Shown piece after piece: positions 1 to 9,444 of a stretch of 23,652 bases of DNA (positions are counted from its first letter, which is position 1; each line of letters begins with the position of its first letter). Made by a program: the position numbers and the translations under genes. This DNA comes from UBA4615 sp049422085 (lineage in GTDB: Bacteria > Pseudomonadota > Gammaproteobacteria > Burkholderiales > Burkholderiaceae_E): positions 1 to 23,652 of the forward strand of contig JBMSOD010000020.1 in NCBI GenBank assembly GCA_049422085.1, read 5' to 3'. The notes beneath the pieces are model-generated. The model did not search any database. It had not been told where the DNA came from and saw only the letters and a program-made list of their open reading frames with translations.

Positions 1-75
1 GCTTCTTGGCTGCTGGCTTCTTGGCTGCTGGCTTCTTGGCTGCTGGCTTCTTGGCAGCAGGTTTCTTGGCGGCAG
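1..75. repeat. 15-bp tandem repeat, five copies, coding for KKPAA
   Basis: Five consecutive 15-bp units occupy 1-15, 16-30, 31-45, 46-60 and 61-75. The first three are identical and the last two have diverged at a few positions. Because the unit is a multiple of three, gain or loss of copies keeps the histone-like reading frame open and only changes protein length. More copies probably lie beyond the left edge. Confidence 0.9.
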
Positions 76-82
76 TGGCCAT
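1..82 (-). CDS. Histone H1-like, Lys/Ala/Pro-repeat DNA-binding protein (5' end only, partial)
   Basis: The first 27 codons of a minus-strand gene that leaves the window at its left edge. It opens M-A-T-A and then repeats the pentapeptide A-A-K-K-P, each copy coded by a 15-bp tandem unit. Such lysine/alanine/proline repeats are typical of bacterial histone H1-like proteins (Bordetella BpH1, AlgP-like and HctB-like proteins), which bind DNA through the positive charge of the repeats and help organise the nucleoid. The start is well supported: AAGGAG lies six bases upstream of the ATG. It lies downstream of nrdB in the same direction but is separated from it by a terminator, so it probably has its own promoter. 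The missing part prevents judging the total length or the presence of a non-repetitive domain. The class is clear; the exact family is inferred. Confidence 0.8.
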   Translation of the reverse strand, partial: MATAAKKPAAKKPAAKKPAAKKPAAKK

Positions 83-88
83 GAGGAA

Positions 89-94
89 CTCCTT
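89..94 (-). promoter_or_regulatory. Strong ribosome binding site of the histone-like gene
   Basis: The minus strand reads AAGGAG, then six bases, then ATG at 82. This fixes the start of the repeat protein. Confidence 0.75.
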
Positions 95-248
95 AGTGGA
101 TTGGAAGGATCAAGGAAACCCGCCAGCGATCCAGGGCTTTCGCGCCGGATGTGAACGGGCTATTCATCGGCGCAAGCAGCAACAACCGATTGCTTACGCT
201 AATGAATTCGGTGGTTCGTGCCTCGCCCGGACGATCGGGGCAGGCACG

Positions 249-281
249 AAAAAGGCGCCGGGCCAATGGGCAGGGCGCCTT
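249..281 (-). terminator. Rho-independent terminator after nrdB
   Basis: On the minus strand an 8-bp perfect GC-rich stem (AAGGCGCC pairing with GGCGCCTT; plus-strand arms 274-281 and 252-259) encloses a 14-base loop. The second arm runs directly into a run of T (bases 253-249). This stem plus T-tract lies about 170 bp downstream of the nrdB stop and in the right orientation to end the nrdAB transcript before the histone-like gene. Confidence 0.75.
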
Positions 282-453
282 GAGCGATTTCGATGGAGAG
301 CACGACGCACCGGCCATGACCTTGATGGTCCTGACCGGATCGGGCTTTGCGCCTGCTCTCAGGCGCAGACGCCGCCTCATCCGGACCGATCCGGGCCGGG
401 CTGGCAACGCTGACAAGCTCGCGACGTTCACCAATGCGAATCGTTCCTGATCT

Positions 454-1659
454 TCAATCCCAGCTCAGCGCACCGCCGGTCTGGTATTCGGTCACTCGAC
501 GCTCGAAGAAGTTTTGCTCCTTCTTGAGGTCGAGCATTTCACTCATCCAGGGGAAAGGATTCTCCGCGCCCGGGAACAGGGGATCGAGTCCGATCTGCTG
601 AGCCCGTCGGTTCGCGATGAACCGCAGATACTCCTTGAAAATCGAGGCATTCAGGCCGAGCACACCGCGGGGCATGGTGTCTTCGGCATAGCGATACTCG
701 AGTTCGACTGCCTGATGGAACAGGCCCACGATCTCTTCACGGAAGGCCGGTGTCCAGAGATGCGGGTTTTCAAGCTTGATGGTGTTGACCAGATCGATGC
801 CGAAATTGCAGTGCATCGACTCATCTCGAAGGATGTACTGGTACTGCTCGGCTGCACCGATCATCTTGTTCTGGCGACCGAGTGCAAGGATCTGCACAAA
901 GCCGACATAGAAGAACAGACCTTCCATCAAGCAGGAGAACACGATCAGGGATCGCAGCAGCTTCTGGTCGTTCTCGACAGTGCCAGTCACGAAATCCGGA
1001 TTGGTCAGCGTATCGATGAAGGGAATCAGGAACTCGTCCTTGTCACGGATGGACTGCACCTCGTGATAGGCGTTGAAGACCTCACCCTCGTCCAGCCCCA
1101 GGGACTCGACGATGTACTGATAGGCATGGGTATGAATCGCCTCTTCGAAGGCCTGCCTCAGAAGGAACTGCCGGCACTCGGGGGCACTGATGTGCCGATA
1201 GGTGCCCAGAACAATGTTGTTGGCCGCCAGCGAATCTGCAGTGACGAAGAAACCCAGATTGCGCTTGACCAGACGACGCTCGTCTTCAGTGAGGCCGTTG
1301 GGATTTTTCCAGAGCGCGATGTCGCGCTCCATGTTGATCTCCTGGGGCATCCAGTGATTGGCGCAACCTGCCAGGTATTTTTCCCAGGCCCACTTGTACT
1401 TGAAAGGGACGAGCTGGTTGACATCGGCTGCGCCGTTGATGATGCGCTTGTCTTCAACCCGGACGCGACGCGTATCGCGGGCAATCTGGGTCCCGGAATG
1501 CAGGCGCGATGCCTCGGCAACCGCCAGAGCAGCCGCCGACGCAGCGTCGGTACGGGGTGATGCAGGAACCGGGGTCCGCGGAGACATCGAGGGCATGCGA
1601 GGCGCGGGCGTCGCAGGCTGAGGCATTTTTGCGGGGGTCGGTTCGTCCCAGGACAGCAT
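454..1659 (-). CDS. nrdB: Class Ia ribonucleoside-diphosphate reductase, beta (R2) subunit
   Basis: NrdB supplies the tyrosyl radical that NrdA uses to reduce ribonucleoside diphosphates to deoxyribonucleotides in the cytoplasm. The 401-residue protein carries the full R2 di-iron set in order: D142, E173 and H176 (E-A-I-H), E246, then E280 and H283 (R-D-E-S-M-H). Y180 sits four residues after H176, in the position of the radical tyrosine of E. coli R2. The C-terminal tail (YQTGGALSWD) is the type of tail that docks R2 onto R1. The first ~60 residues are an Ala/Pro-rich extension beginning MLSWDEP, which accounts for the extra length over the enteric protein. It lies 183 bp downstream of nrdA in the same direction. 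That gap may hold a separate nrdB promoter. The ribosome binding site is weak. The identification is secure. Confidence 0.97.
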   Translation of the reverse strand: MLSWDEPTPAKMPQPATPAPRMPSMSPRTPVPASPRTDAASAAALAVAEASRLHSGTQIARDTRRVRVEDKRIINGAADVNQLVPFKYKWAWEKYLAGCANHWMPQEINMERDIALWKNPNGLTEDERRLVKRNLGFFVTADSLAANNIVLGTYRHISAPECRQFLLRQAFEEAIHTHAYQYIVESLGLDEGEVFNAYHEVQSIRDKDEFLIPFIDTLTNPDFVTGTVENDQKLLRSLIVFSCLMEGLFFYVGFVQILALGRQNKMIGAAEQYQYILRDESMHCNFGIDLVNTIKLENPHLWTPAFREEIVGLFHQAVELEYRYAEDTMPRGVLGLNASIFKEYLRFIANRRAQQIGLDPLFPGAENPFPWMSEMLDLKKEQNFFERRVTEYQTGGALSWD

Positions 1660-1717
1660 TTGATTTCTCGCTTCAGGTAAGTCTTTTAACTACTTGTGCC
1701 AGCGAGAGATTCACGAG

Positions 1718-1726
1718 TTATTCACA
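1718..1726 (+). promoter_or_regulatory. DnaA-box-like 9-mer upstream of nrdB
   Basis: The plus strand reads TTATTCACA, which fits the relaxed DnaA-box pattern TTATNCACA with no mismatch. It lies in the nrdA-nrdB gap, about 60 bp upstream of the nrdB start. DnaA control of nrd genes is known in E. coli, but a single 9-mer can occur by chance, so function is inference. Confidence 0.35.
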
Positions 1727-1731
1727 GCGCG

Positions 1732-1760
1732 ATCTTACGTTGGACTCAGGCTCTTTGCAA
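1732..1760 (-). promoter_or_regulatory. Candidate weak sigma-70 promoter for nrdB
   Basis: On the minus strand TTGCAA (1760-1755) and TAAGAT (1737-1732) are separated by 17 bases. Each matches its consensus hexamer at four of six positions. The DnaA-box-like 9-mer lies just downstream, around the expected start of transcription. The hexamers are weak, so this is only a candidate. Confidence 0.3.
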
Positions 1761-1792
1761 CGCTTTTGGAGGTGGAAGGTTTGACTGCACGC

Positions 1793-1824
1793 AAGCCCTG
1801 TGATGCTCAGACAACACCGGGCTT
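1793..1824. other. Hairpin-forming inverted repeat between nrdA and nrdB
   Basis: Arms 1793-1802 and 1815-1824 pair over ten positions with a single mismatch, leaving a 12-base loop, just after the nrdA stop codon. No T-run follows on either strand, so it does not look like an ordinary intrinsic terminator. It could slow polymerase, mark the nrdA mRNA end, or set the NrdA:NrdB ratio. Confidence 0.4.
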
Positions 1825-1842
1825 CACGTGATCAGAATCAGC

Positions 1843-4791
<2,949 letters not shown>

Positions 4792-4960
4792 CTGAATGGA
4801 CTCCGGCTTGACGTGGGCAATGGCGTGAATGGGGATAGCGGAATCGAGGCGCGTGGGTTCGGGGCTTGAATGCGATGAAAAGGCTGGCAGGGCGGCACTC
4901 CCTGTGGGCCTGAAGACCGTATCCTCCGTTTTTTGCCGAAACGCCCATGCAGGACGCCTG

Positions 4961-4976
4961 GCACTAGATATAGCGC
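4961..4976 (-). promoter_or_regulatory. NrdR-box-like operator, site 1 (proximal to nrdA)
   Basis: The minus strand reads GCGCTATATCTAGTGC. Its core CTATATCTAG matches nine of ten positions of the NrdR-box core CwAtATaTwG. It contains the best -10-like hexamer in the region (TATATC), so NrdR bound here could block RNA polymerase. NrdR is the ATP/dATP-sensing repressor of ribonucleotide reductase genes; its own gene is not in this window. Confidence 0.75.
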
Positions 4977-4991
4977 TCGACGACGGTTCGT

Positions 4992-5007
4992 TGACTAATT
5001 CTAGTGC
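4992..5007 (-). promoter_or_regulatory. NrdR-box-like operator, site 2 (distal to nrdA)
   Basis: A second, weaker match (core CTAGAATTAG on the minus strand, seven of ten positions) lies exactly 31 bp from site 1, core to core. That is about three helical turns, the spacing usual for paired NrdR boxes. The two sites form an inverted repeat whose 14-bp arms (4960-4973 and 4995-5008) agree at 12 positions. Confidence 0.65.
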
Positions 5008-5097
5008 CCTGTTTCCAGGTTCGCAAGCGCTCGGTTGCTGTCCCCGTGGTCACCTGGCTTGGCGTCGACCTGCAGGGCGCATGGTTGCTTGAGGTGG

Positions 5098-5733
5098 TCA
5101 GATCCGTCGAGCAATGACGCGGCCTGCAGGGGTTAAAGGCCACTGAAGGGCGCTTGTCTGCGTGAGCCGGGACAGTCGGCGCCATTCGAACAATGGCCCC
5201 GGATCCCACTTGCGACGCGGGGCGATTTGCGAGTGGCCCGCAATGTGGCGAATGGGCAGTGACGCCGCCAGGGCCCGGATCAATCCGGCAAGCACATGAT
5301 ATTGAAACCGGGTATAGCGCCGACGGGTGTCACCTTCGAGTTCGATGCCGATCGAGTCGTCATTGCAGCGGGGGCGGCCGCGATGGCGCGAAGCCCCCGC
5401 ATGCCAGGCCCGCTCCCCCACTGCAACAAACTGCAGGAGCTCGCCGTGCCGGCGGATAAAGAAATGAGCCGACACCCGCACGCCCTGCAGGCTCTGCAGC
5501 GACGCATGTTGCCGTGTGTCCAGGGTGCCCATAAACAGGCGCTCCACCGCATCCGATCCGAATCGTCGCGGCGGCAGGCTGATCGCGTGAATCACGATCA
5601 AACGGACACGGGCGCCAGGCGGCCTCGCATCAGCGTGAGGGGACTTCAGGATCCGCGCGCGGCCATGCCATCCATCACTGCGAATGCGGTCGGCCGGCAT
5701 CTCGCCGCGACGCATCGTGAGAAGACGCCTCAT
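5098..5733 (-). CDS. ampD: 1,6-anhydro-N-acetylmuramyl-L-alanine amidase AmpD
   Basis: A cytoplasmic zinc amidase of peptidoglycan recycling. It removes the stem peptide from 1,6-anhydro-muropeptides and thereby also lowers the level of AmpR inducers. The 211-residue protein shows the Amidase_2 signature: zinc ligand H49 (V-I-H-A-I), the conserved V-S-A-H-F-F-I segment around H90, the A-W-H-A-G motif near 109-113, catalytic E131 (S-I-G-I-E-L-E-G), then H167 (A-G-H-S) and D177 in R-K-W-D-P-G-P with K175. No signal peptide is seen, as expected for AmpD rather than a periplasmic AmiD. Its ATG overlaps the pilR stop as ATGA (5730-5733), implying translational coupling. The N-terminal ~25 residues are arginine-rich and may be an extension; a later start is possible. 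Confidence 0.93.
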   Translation of the reverse strand: MRRLLTMRRGEMPADRIRSDGWHGRARILKSPHADARPPGARVRLIVIHAISLPPRRFGSDAVERLFMGTLDTRQHASLQSLQGVRVSAHFFIRRHGELLQFVAVGERAWHAGASRHRGRPRCNDDSIGIELEGDTRRRYTRFQYHVLAGLIRALAASLPIRHIAGHSQIAPRRKWDPGPLFEWRRLSRLTQTSALQWPLTPAGRVIARRI

Positions 5734-7397
5734 CGCATGCCGAGCCGCTGCATGCGATGACGCAGCGCACGAAAACTGATGCCCAGCAATCGGGCCGCAG
5801 CAGTCCGGTTCTGTTGCGTACGCTCGAGCGCTCTCAGAATGGCCTCGCGCTCAAGGTGCTCAAGGTAGGCAGGCAGGTCGGTGGGCACCCCATCCTCGAG
5901 CCGTGCGCCCGGCGGCCCGTCGCCCCCTGCGACTGCCCGGTCCGCAAGCCCCTGCCCTTCGCCGTTGCCGCCAGTGGCGCCGCTCTGCCGGCCCGTGCTT
6001 GCGGCAAGTCTGTCAGCGCGCGGGCCGGCCGGCTCGTTCTCCTGTGTCCGGGCCACCTCGGGCTGAAGACCCAGGTCTTCAACATTGATCACTTCGCCAT
6101 TGCAATAGGCCAGCGCGCGTTCGAGGATGTTCTCGAGTTCGCGCACATTGCCCGGATACCGGTAAGTCTGCAGAAATCGCAGGGCGACCGATGCCACCCG
6201 GGGTGCGGTCGACAGGCCGCTGCGGCGGGCGAGCCGCTCGATCAATGCGGCGGCAAGTTGCGGAATATCCTCCAGGCGCTCTCGCAGGGGCGGCATGCGC
6301 AACTCCAGCACCTGCAGCCGATAGAACAGGTCCTGACGAAAGCGCCCCTGCGCGACACACTCCGACAGGTCCTGATGGGTTGCGCTGACGATGCGCACAT
6401 CCACCAGCTCCTCGGCATTTCCGCCCAGTCGCCTGACCTTGCGTTCCTGAATGGCGCGCAACAGCTTCACCTGCATGGCCAGAGGCAGGTCGGCCACTTC
6501 GTCGAGAAACAGCGTGCCACCATGGGCAGCCTGAAAGAATCCCTGTCGGTCGGCATCGGCGCCGGTGAAGGCCCCCTTGCGATAGCCAAAGAACTCGGCC
6601 TCCATCAGGGTCTCGGGAATCGCTCCGCAATTGACGGCCACAAATGGCTGGACCGAACGGCCACTGCGCCCATGGATCAGCCGGGCTGCGAGCTCCTTGC
6701 CAGAACCGGACTCTCCGGTGATGGCCACAGGTGCCATGCTGCGGGCCAGCCGATCAATCGACTGTCGCAGGCTCAGCATGACGGCAGAGTCGCCAATCAA
6801 TCCGTCGTTTGCATCCGCGGCAGGAACACCCGGACTTCCGGAACGCGGCCTGTCTGTCTCGCGCGAGGGCTCGGGTATTGAAGCGGCTGCTCCGGCCGCT
6901 GCCGCAGGCGCAGGGACGCCCGCCGCAACTGCTGCCGACGATGCCTGGGTCGTCATGTTGCCCAGAGGCAGCGCTGAGCGCACCAGTGCCCGCAAGGCAT
7001 CAAGCGCCAACGGCTTGGTCACATAATCGAAGGCACCCCGTTTGAGTGCCGAGACCGCTGTCTCGGTGCTGCCGTAGGCGGTGATCATGGCCACCGGCGT
7101 ATTGGGATGGGCGCTCACAATCTCGGTCACGAGATCCATGCCGTCGCCGTCCGGCAGTCGCATGTCGGTCAGACACAGTGCGTAGCGGTGGGTCTGCAGC
7201 TGTCGACGGGCCTGTCCAAGGTCTGCGGCACAGTCGACATCCAGGCCCATCCCGATCAGGGTGAGTTCAAGCAACTCGCGCAGGTCAGCCTCGTCATCAA
7301 CCACCAGAACGCGGGGTGCACGACCCATGGAGTCATTGCGCGGCGCCGCCCCTGAAGCGTGGCCGGAATCGCGGGAAGACGAAGGCATTGAATTCAC
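5730..7397 (-). CDS. pilR: Sigma-54-dependent response regulator PilR
   Basis: An NtrC-family activator, the partner of PilS, that drives sigma-54 promoters such as that of the type IV pilin gene. The receiver domain (about 27-145) has the acidic pair D34-D35, phospho-acceptor D78 and K128. The AAA+ domain (about 200-440) has Walker A G-E-S-G-S-G-K-E (228-235), an intact sigma-54 contact loop GAFTGA (275-280) and Walker B with D299-E300. A Fis-type helix-turn-helix ends the protein (about 515-555). Two low-complexity linkers (145-200 and 445-510) make it 555 residues, somewhat longer than usual. The start taken is a GTG whose first bases overlap the pilS stop (GTGA); an ATG three codons later is an alternative. 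ampD overlaps its end. No pilin gene is in the window, so the target is inferred. Confidence 0.9.
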   Translation of the reverse strand: MNSMPSSSRDSGHASGAAPRNDSMGRAPRVLVVDDEADLRELLELTLIGMGLDVDCAADLGQARRQLQTHRYALCLTDMRLPDGDGMDLVTEIVSAHPNTPVAMITAYGSTETAVSALKRGAFDYVTKPLALDALRALVRSALPLGNMTTQASSAAVAAGVPAPAAAAGAAASIPEPSRETDRPRSGSPGVPAADANDGLIGDSAVMLSLRQSIDRLARSMAPVAITGESGSGKELAARLIHGRSGRSVQPFVAVNCGAIPETLMEAEFFGYRKGAFTGADADRQGFFQAAHGGTLFLDEVADLPLAMQVKLLRAIQERKVRRLGGNAEELVDVRIVSATHQDLSECVAQGRFRQDLFYRLQVLELRMPPLRERLEDIPQLAAALIERLARRSGLSTAPRVASVALRFLQTYRYPGNVRELENILERALAYCNGEVINVEDLGLQPEVARTQENEPAGPRADRLAASTGRQSGATGGNGEGQGLADRAVAGGDGPPGARLEDGVPTDLPAYLEHLEREAILRALERTQQNRTAAARLLGISFRALRHRMQRLGMR

Positions 7398-9106
7398 GAT
7401 GAGGCAGGCTCGACCAGAAAAGCGCCACGCGCTTGCGGATTATCGCCCGGCGGGCTGTAACGGATTCTCGCCCCATTGGCCAGGCAAAGCTCGCGGGCCA
7501 GATGCAGTCCCAGGCCGGTCCCTTCGGGCTCGGTGGTCATGAAGGGCTCGAAGAGATGGTCAAGAACCCGACGGGCCACGCCAGGGCCATCATCACTCAC
7601 CGCAAGCACAGGGCCCTGAGGACCCATGGACCAGGTCACCCGAACCGCGCCCCGCGCATCGCTTGCATGTCTCAAGGCATTGCCCAGCAGATTCAGAAGA
7701 ATCTGGCGCAGATGGCCCGCATCGAAACGGATCGGAGCGTCACAATCGATCTCGAGCTCGATGCGCGAGGACGGCGTTTCTGAGGGGTTGCGAGCATCGT
7801 CGATGACACCGGCGAGAAAAGTCCGGGCATCAATCTGCTCGATGCCCGGATTGCCCCGGCGGGCCACCGAGAGCACATCCTCGATGATGCGGTCGATGCG
7901 CAGGCTGTTGTCTTCAACAATGCGCGACAGGCGCTCGGCCACACGCTCGCTGGCCTGATCCCTGATGCGCTCGCGCATCAGGGCATTGGCATGGCGGATG
8001 GCCGACAGCGGGTTACGGATCTCATGGGCGATGGAGGCTGACAGGCGCCCCATGGCGGCGAGCTTGAGCTGTTGGGCCAGGGTCGCCAGGCGGGCTTCAT
8101 CCTCGAGCACAACGACGAGATCACCATGCCCTGCTGCGCCATGCAGGGCACGCAGCCTGACCTCCCTGACCTTGCCATCGGGTTGCACGATCGAGACGAC
8201 CGGACCGTAATCCGCGGGCAGCCCTGTCGGCCGGGCAACACCCGCAGCAGGCGGTCGCACTGCGAGATCGCCGCGCAGCCTTTGCAGGGCCGGCTCGAGG
8301 GCAGTCAGCGCGGCGCGAGCCGCTGGATCACGGATGTCGCCGCTGAAGTCGGGCCGATCGGCATCCGCCCCTGCAAGCATGTCCAGCGCCGCACGATTGA
8401 CAGCAATCACCGCATTGCCCGCATCAAGCACCAGCACTCCGTCCGGCATGGTGTCGATGACCACGCGCATGGTCTCGAACTGTCGTCTCAGATCGTCATC
8501 ACGGGCCCTGGCCAGTGCTTCCTGCATGCGCAGGCGTGCTGCAAGCCAACCCACGGCCAGAGCCGTGGCCATCAGCACGCCGCCCATGATGCCGGCCTGT
8601 GCCATCACGGCGTCCTCGCGCCGGCCGGCGAGCCAGTCGAACAGGGTCAGTCCCAGCAGCATCAGGCTCGATAGCGAAGCGAACCCCAGGGCGGGGCGGG
8701 TTCCGAGCAGGATGGCTGCACTGGCATTGGGCAGAAGCAGCAGGATGGCCAGACCGCTGGGCAGCCCGCCTGCAAACCAGAGCAAGCCGGCGAGCAGGGC
8801 GAGGTCGAGTCCGATCTGCAGACCAAGCCAGCGCTCCGCCTGTTGCAGAGGCGGTCTCAGCAGCCAGCCACCGGCGAGCGCCAGCACGAGGTAGGTCGTG
8901 CTGAGCGCGATGAACCCGGTGTGGGAAGCAGCACTCTCGACCCAGGGAGGGGAAGGCAGGATGGTGGCGTAGCCGCACAACACTGCACCCACAACGACGC
9001 GGGCTGCGAGGAATTGTCTGGACACACGCCAGGGTGTCGACCTGCCTGTCAGGTCCCTGGTTGCACTGGAGTCGGGAACACCCGACTCGGCCTGCATGGC
9101 ACTCAT
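7394..9106 (-). CDS. pilS: Sensor histidine kinase PilS
   Basis: An inner-membrane sensor kinase expected to phosphorylate PilR. About six hydrophobic segments occupy residues 30-190, as in PilS. A PAS-like region (about 210-340) follows, then a HisKA domain with phospho-acceptor H361 (I-A-H-E-I-R-N-P-L-S), and an ATPase domain with N472/N476 in the N box, D-D-G-P-G (505-509) and G-T-G-L-G-L (529-534). At 570 residues it is complete. Its stop overlaps the pilR start and its own start lies seven bases after the end of the PP0621-like gene. ATG at 9106 is the first of two close start codons (M1 and M4); a 16-bp palindrome just upstream could fold near the ribosome entry site. Confidence 0.9.
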   Translation of the reverse strand: MSAMQAESGVPDSSATRDLTGRSTPWRVSRQFLAARVVVGAVLCGYATILPSPPWVESAASHTGFIALSTTYLVLALAGGWLLRPPLQQAERWLGLQIGLDLALLAGLLWFAGGLPSGLAILLLLPNASAAILLGTRPALGFASLSSLMLLGLTLFDWLAGRREDAVMAQAGIMGGVLMATALAVGWLAARLRMQEALARARDDDLRRQFETMRVVIDTMPDGVLVLDAGNAVIAVNRAALDMLAGADADRPDFSGDIRDPAARAALTALEPALQRLRGDLAVRPPAAGVARPTGLPADYGPVVSIVQPDGKVREVRLRALHGAAGHGDLVVVLEDEARLATLAQQLKLAAMGRLSASIAHEIRNPLSAIRHANALMRERIRDQASERVAERLSRIVEDNSLRIDRIIEDVLSVARRGNPGIEQIDARTFLAGVIDDARNPSETPSSRIELEIDCDAPIRFDAGHLRQILLNLLGNALRHASDARGAVRVTWSMGPQGPVLAVSDDGPGVARRVLDHLFEPFMTTEPEGTGLGLHLARELCLANGARIRYSPPGDNPQARGAFLVEPASS

Positions 9107-9113
9107 TGCGGAA

Positions 9114-9129
9114 TCAGGACGCGTCCTGA
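9114..9129. repeat. 16-bp perfect palindrome before pilS
   Basis: TCAGGACGCGTCCTGA reads the same on both strands. It covers the stop codon of the PP0621-like gene and ends seven bases before the pilS ATG. In the mRNA it could form a short hairpin; as DNA it could be a protein site. Role unknown. Confidence 0.5.
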
Positions 9130-9428
9130 CGAGATCGATCGAGTCTCAGGTGTTCATCGCTGCAATAGGCGCGACCCGATGCAAAACGGGCCTCGGAGGC
9201 AGGCAGATGAAGGTCGCAATGGGCACAGCGCACGATGCGCTCAACCCCTGAGGGGTCTGCGTCCTGCCTGTCGCCCCGAGGTCGGCCGTTCGCGCCGGGA
9301 GGACTCGCCTGTCCGTCCCCGGCCTTGCGAGCCGCAGCTTCCGACTGCCGCCGCTGGCTGACCACCCAGAATTTCCAGGCGACCCAGGCAGCGATCCCGA
9401 ACAGGATCCAGCCAAGCACCTTGCCCAT
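9114..9428 (-). CDS. PP0621-like small membrane-anchored zinc-binding protein
   Basis: A 104-residue protein with one N-terminal membrane segment (about residues 2-22), a low-complexity Arg/Pro/Gly middle, and a C-terminal C-x-x-C (C68, C71) followed by Y-C-S-D-E-H (C89, H93). Those four residues look like one zinc site. The pattern matches small proteins of the PP0621 family, whose function is not known to me. The frame is open further upstream, but I chose the ATG at 9428: it has GGAG upstream, the membrane segment follows at once, and a longer form would overlap the preceding gene. It sits between the cytochrome c assembly gene (16-bp gap) and pilS (7-bp gap), so it is very probably co-transcribed with pilSR. 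Confidence 0.75.
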   Translation of the reverse strand: MGKVLGWILFGIAAWVAWKFWVVSQRRQSEAAARKAGDGQASPPGANGRPRGDRQDADPSGVERIVRCAHCDLHLPASEARFASGRAYCSDEHLRLDRSRQDAS

Positions 9429-9444
9429 GACAGCAGTCTCCGTT

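Larger units (their letters stand above)
83..453. other. 371-bp intergenic region between nrdB and the histone-like gene
   Basis: No convincing gene is present; short open frames on both strands overlap one another and lack recognisable motifs. The region holds the nrdB terminator at 249-281 and the ribosome binding site of the histone-like gene. A promoter for the histone-like gene should lie between about 95 and 245, but I could not pick out a good -35/-10 pair. Confidence 0.6.
4792..5097. other. 306-bp control region between ampD and nrdA
   Basis: No gene is supported here. The region contains the NrdR-box-like pair at 4961-5007 and then a leader of about 170 bp before the nrdA start. Only the tail side of ampD faces it from the other end, so the region most likely serves nrdA. 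I saw no clear terminator for ampD. Confidence 0.6.

Noticed and set aside
6..413. A plus-strand frame starting with repeated A-A-G-F-L units
   Set aside because: It is the complement of the KKPAA repeat of the histone-like gene, whose frame has a strong ribosome binding site; the plus frame has none.
514..1560. A 348-codon open frame on the plus strand opposite nrdB
   Set aside because: It is a shadow of the conserved NrdB frame and has no motif of its own.
5757..6881. A 374-codon open frame on the plus strand opposite pilR
   Set aside because: It is antisense to the AAA+ and C-terminal domains of a clear PilR; the translation is unstructured in motif terms.
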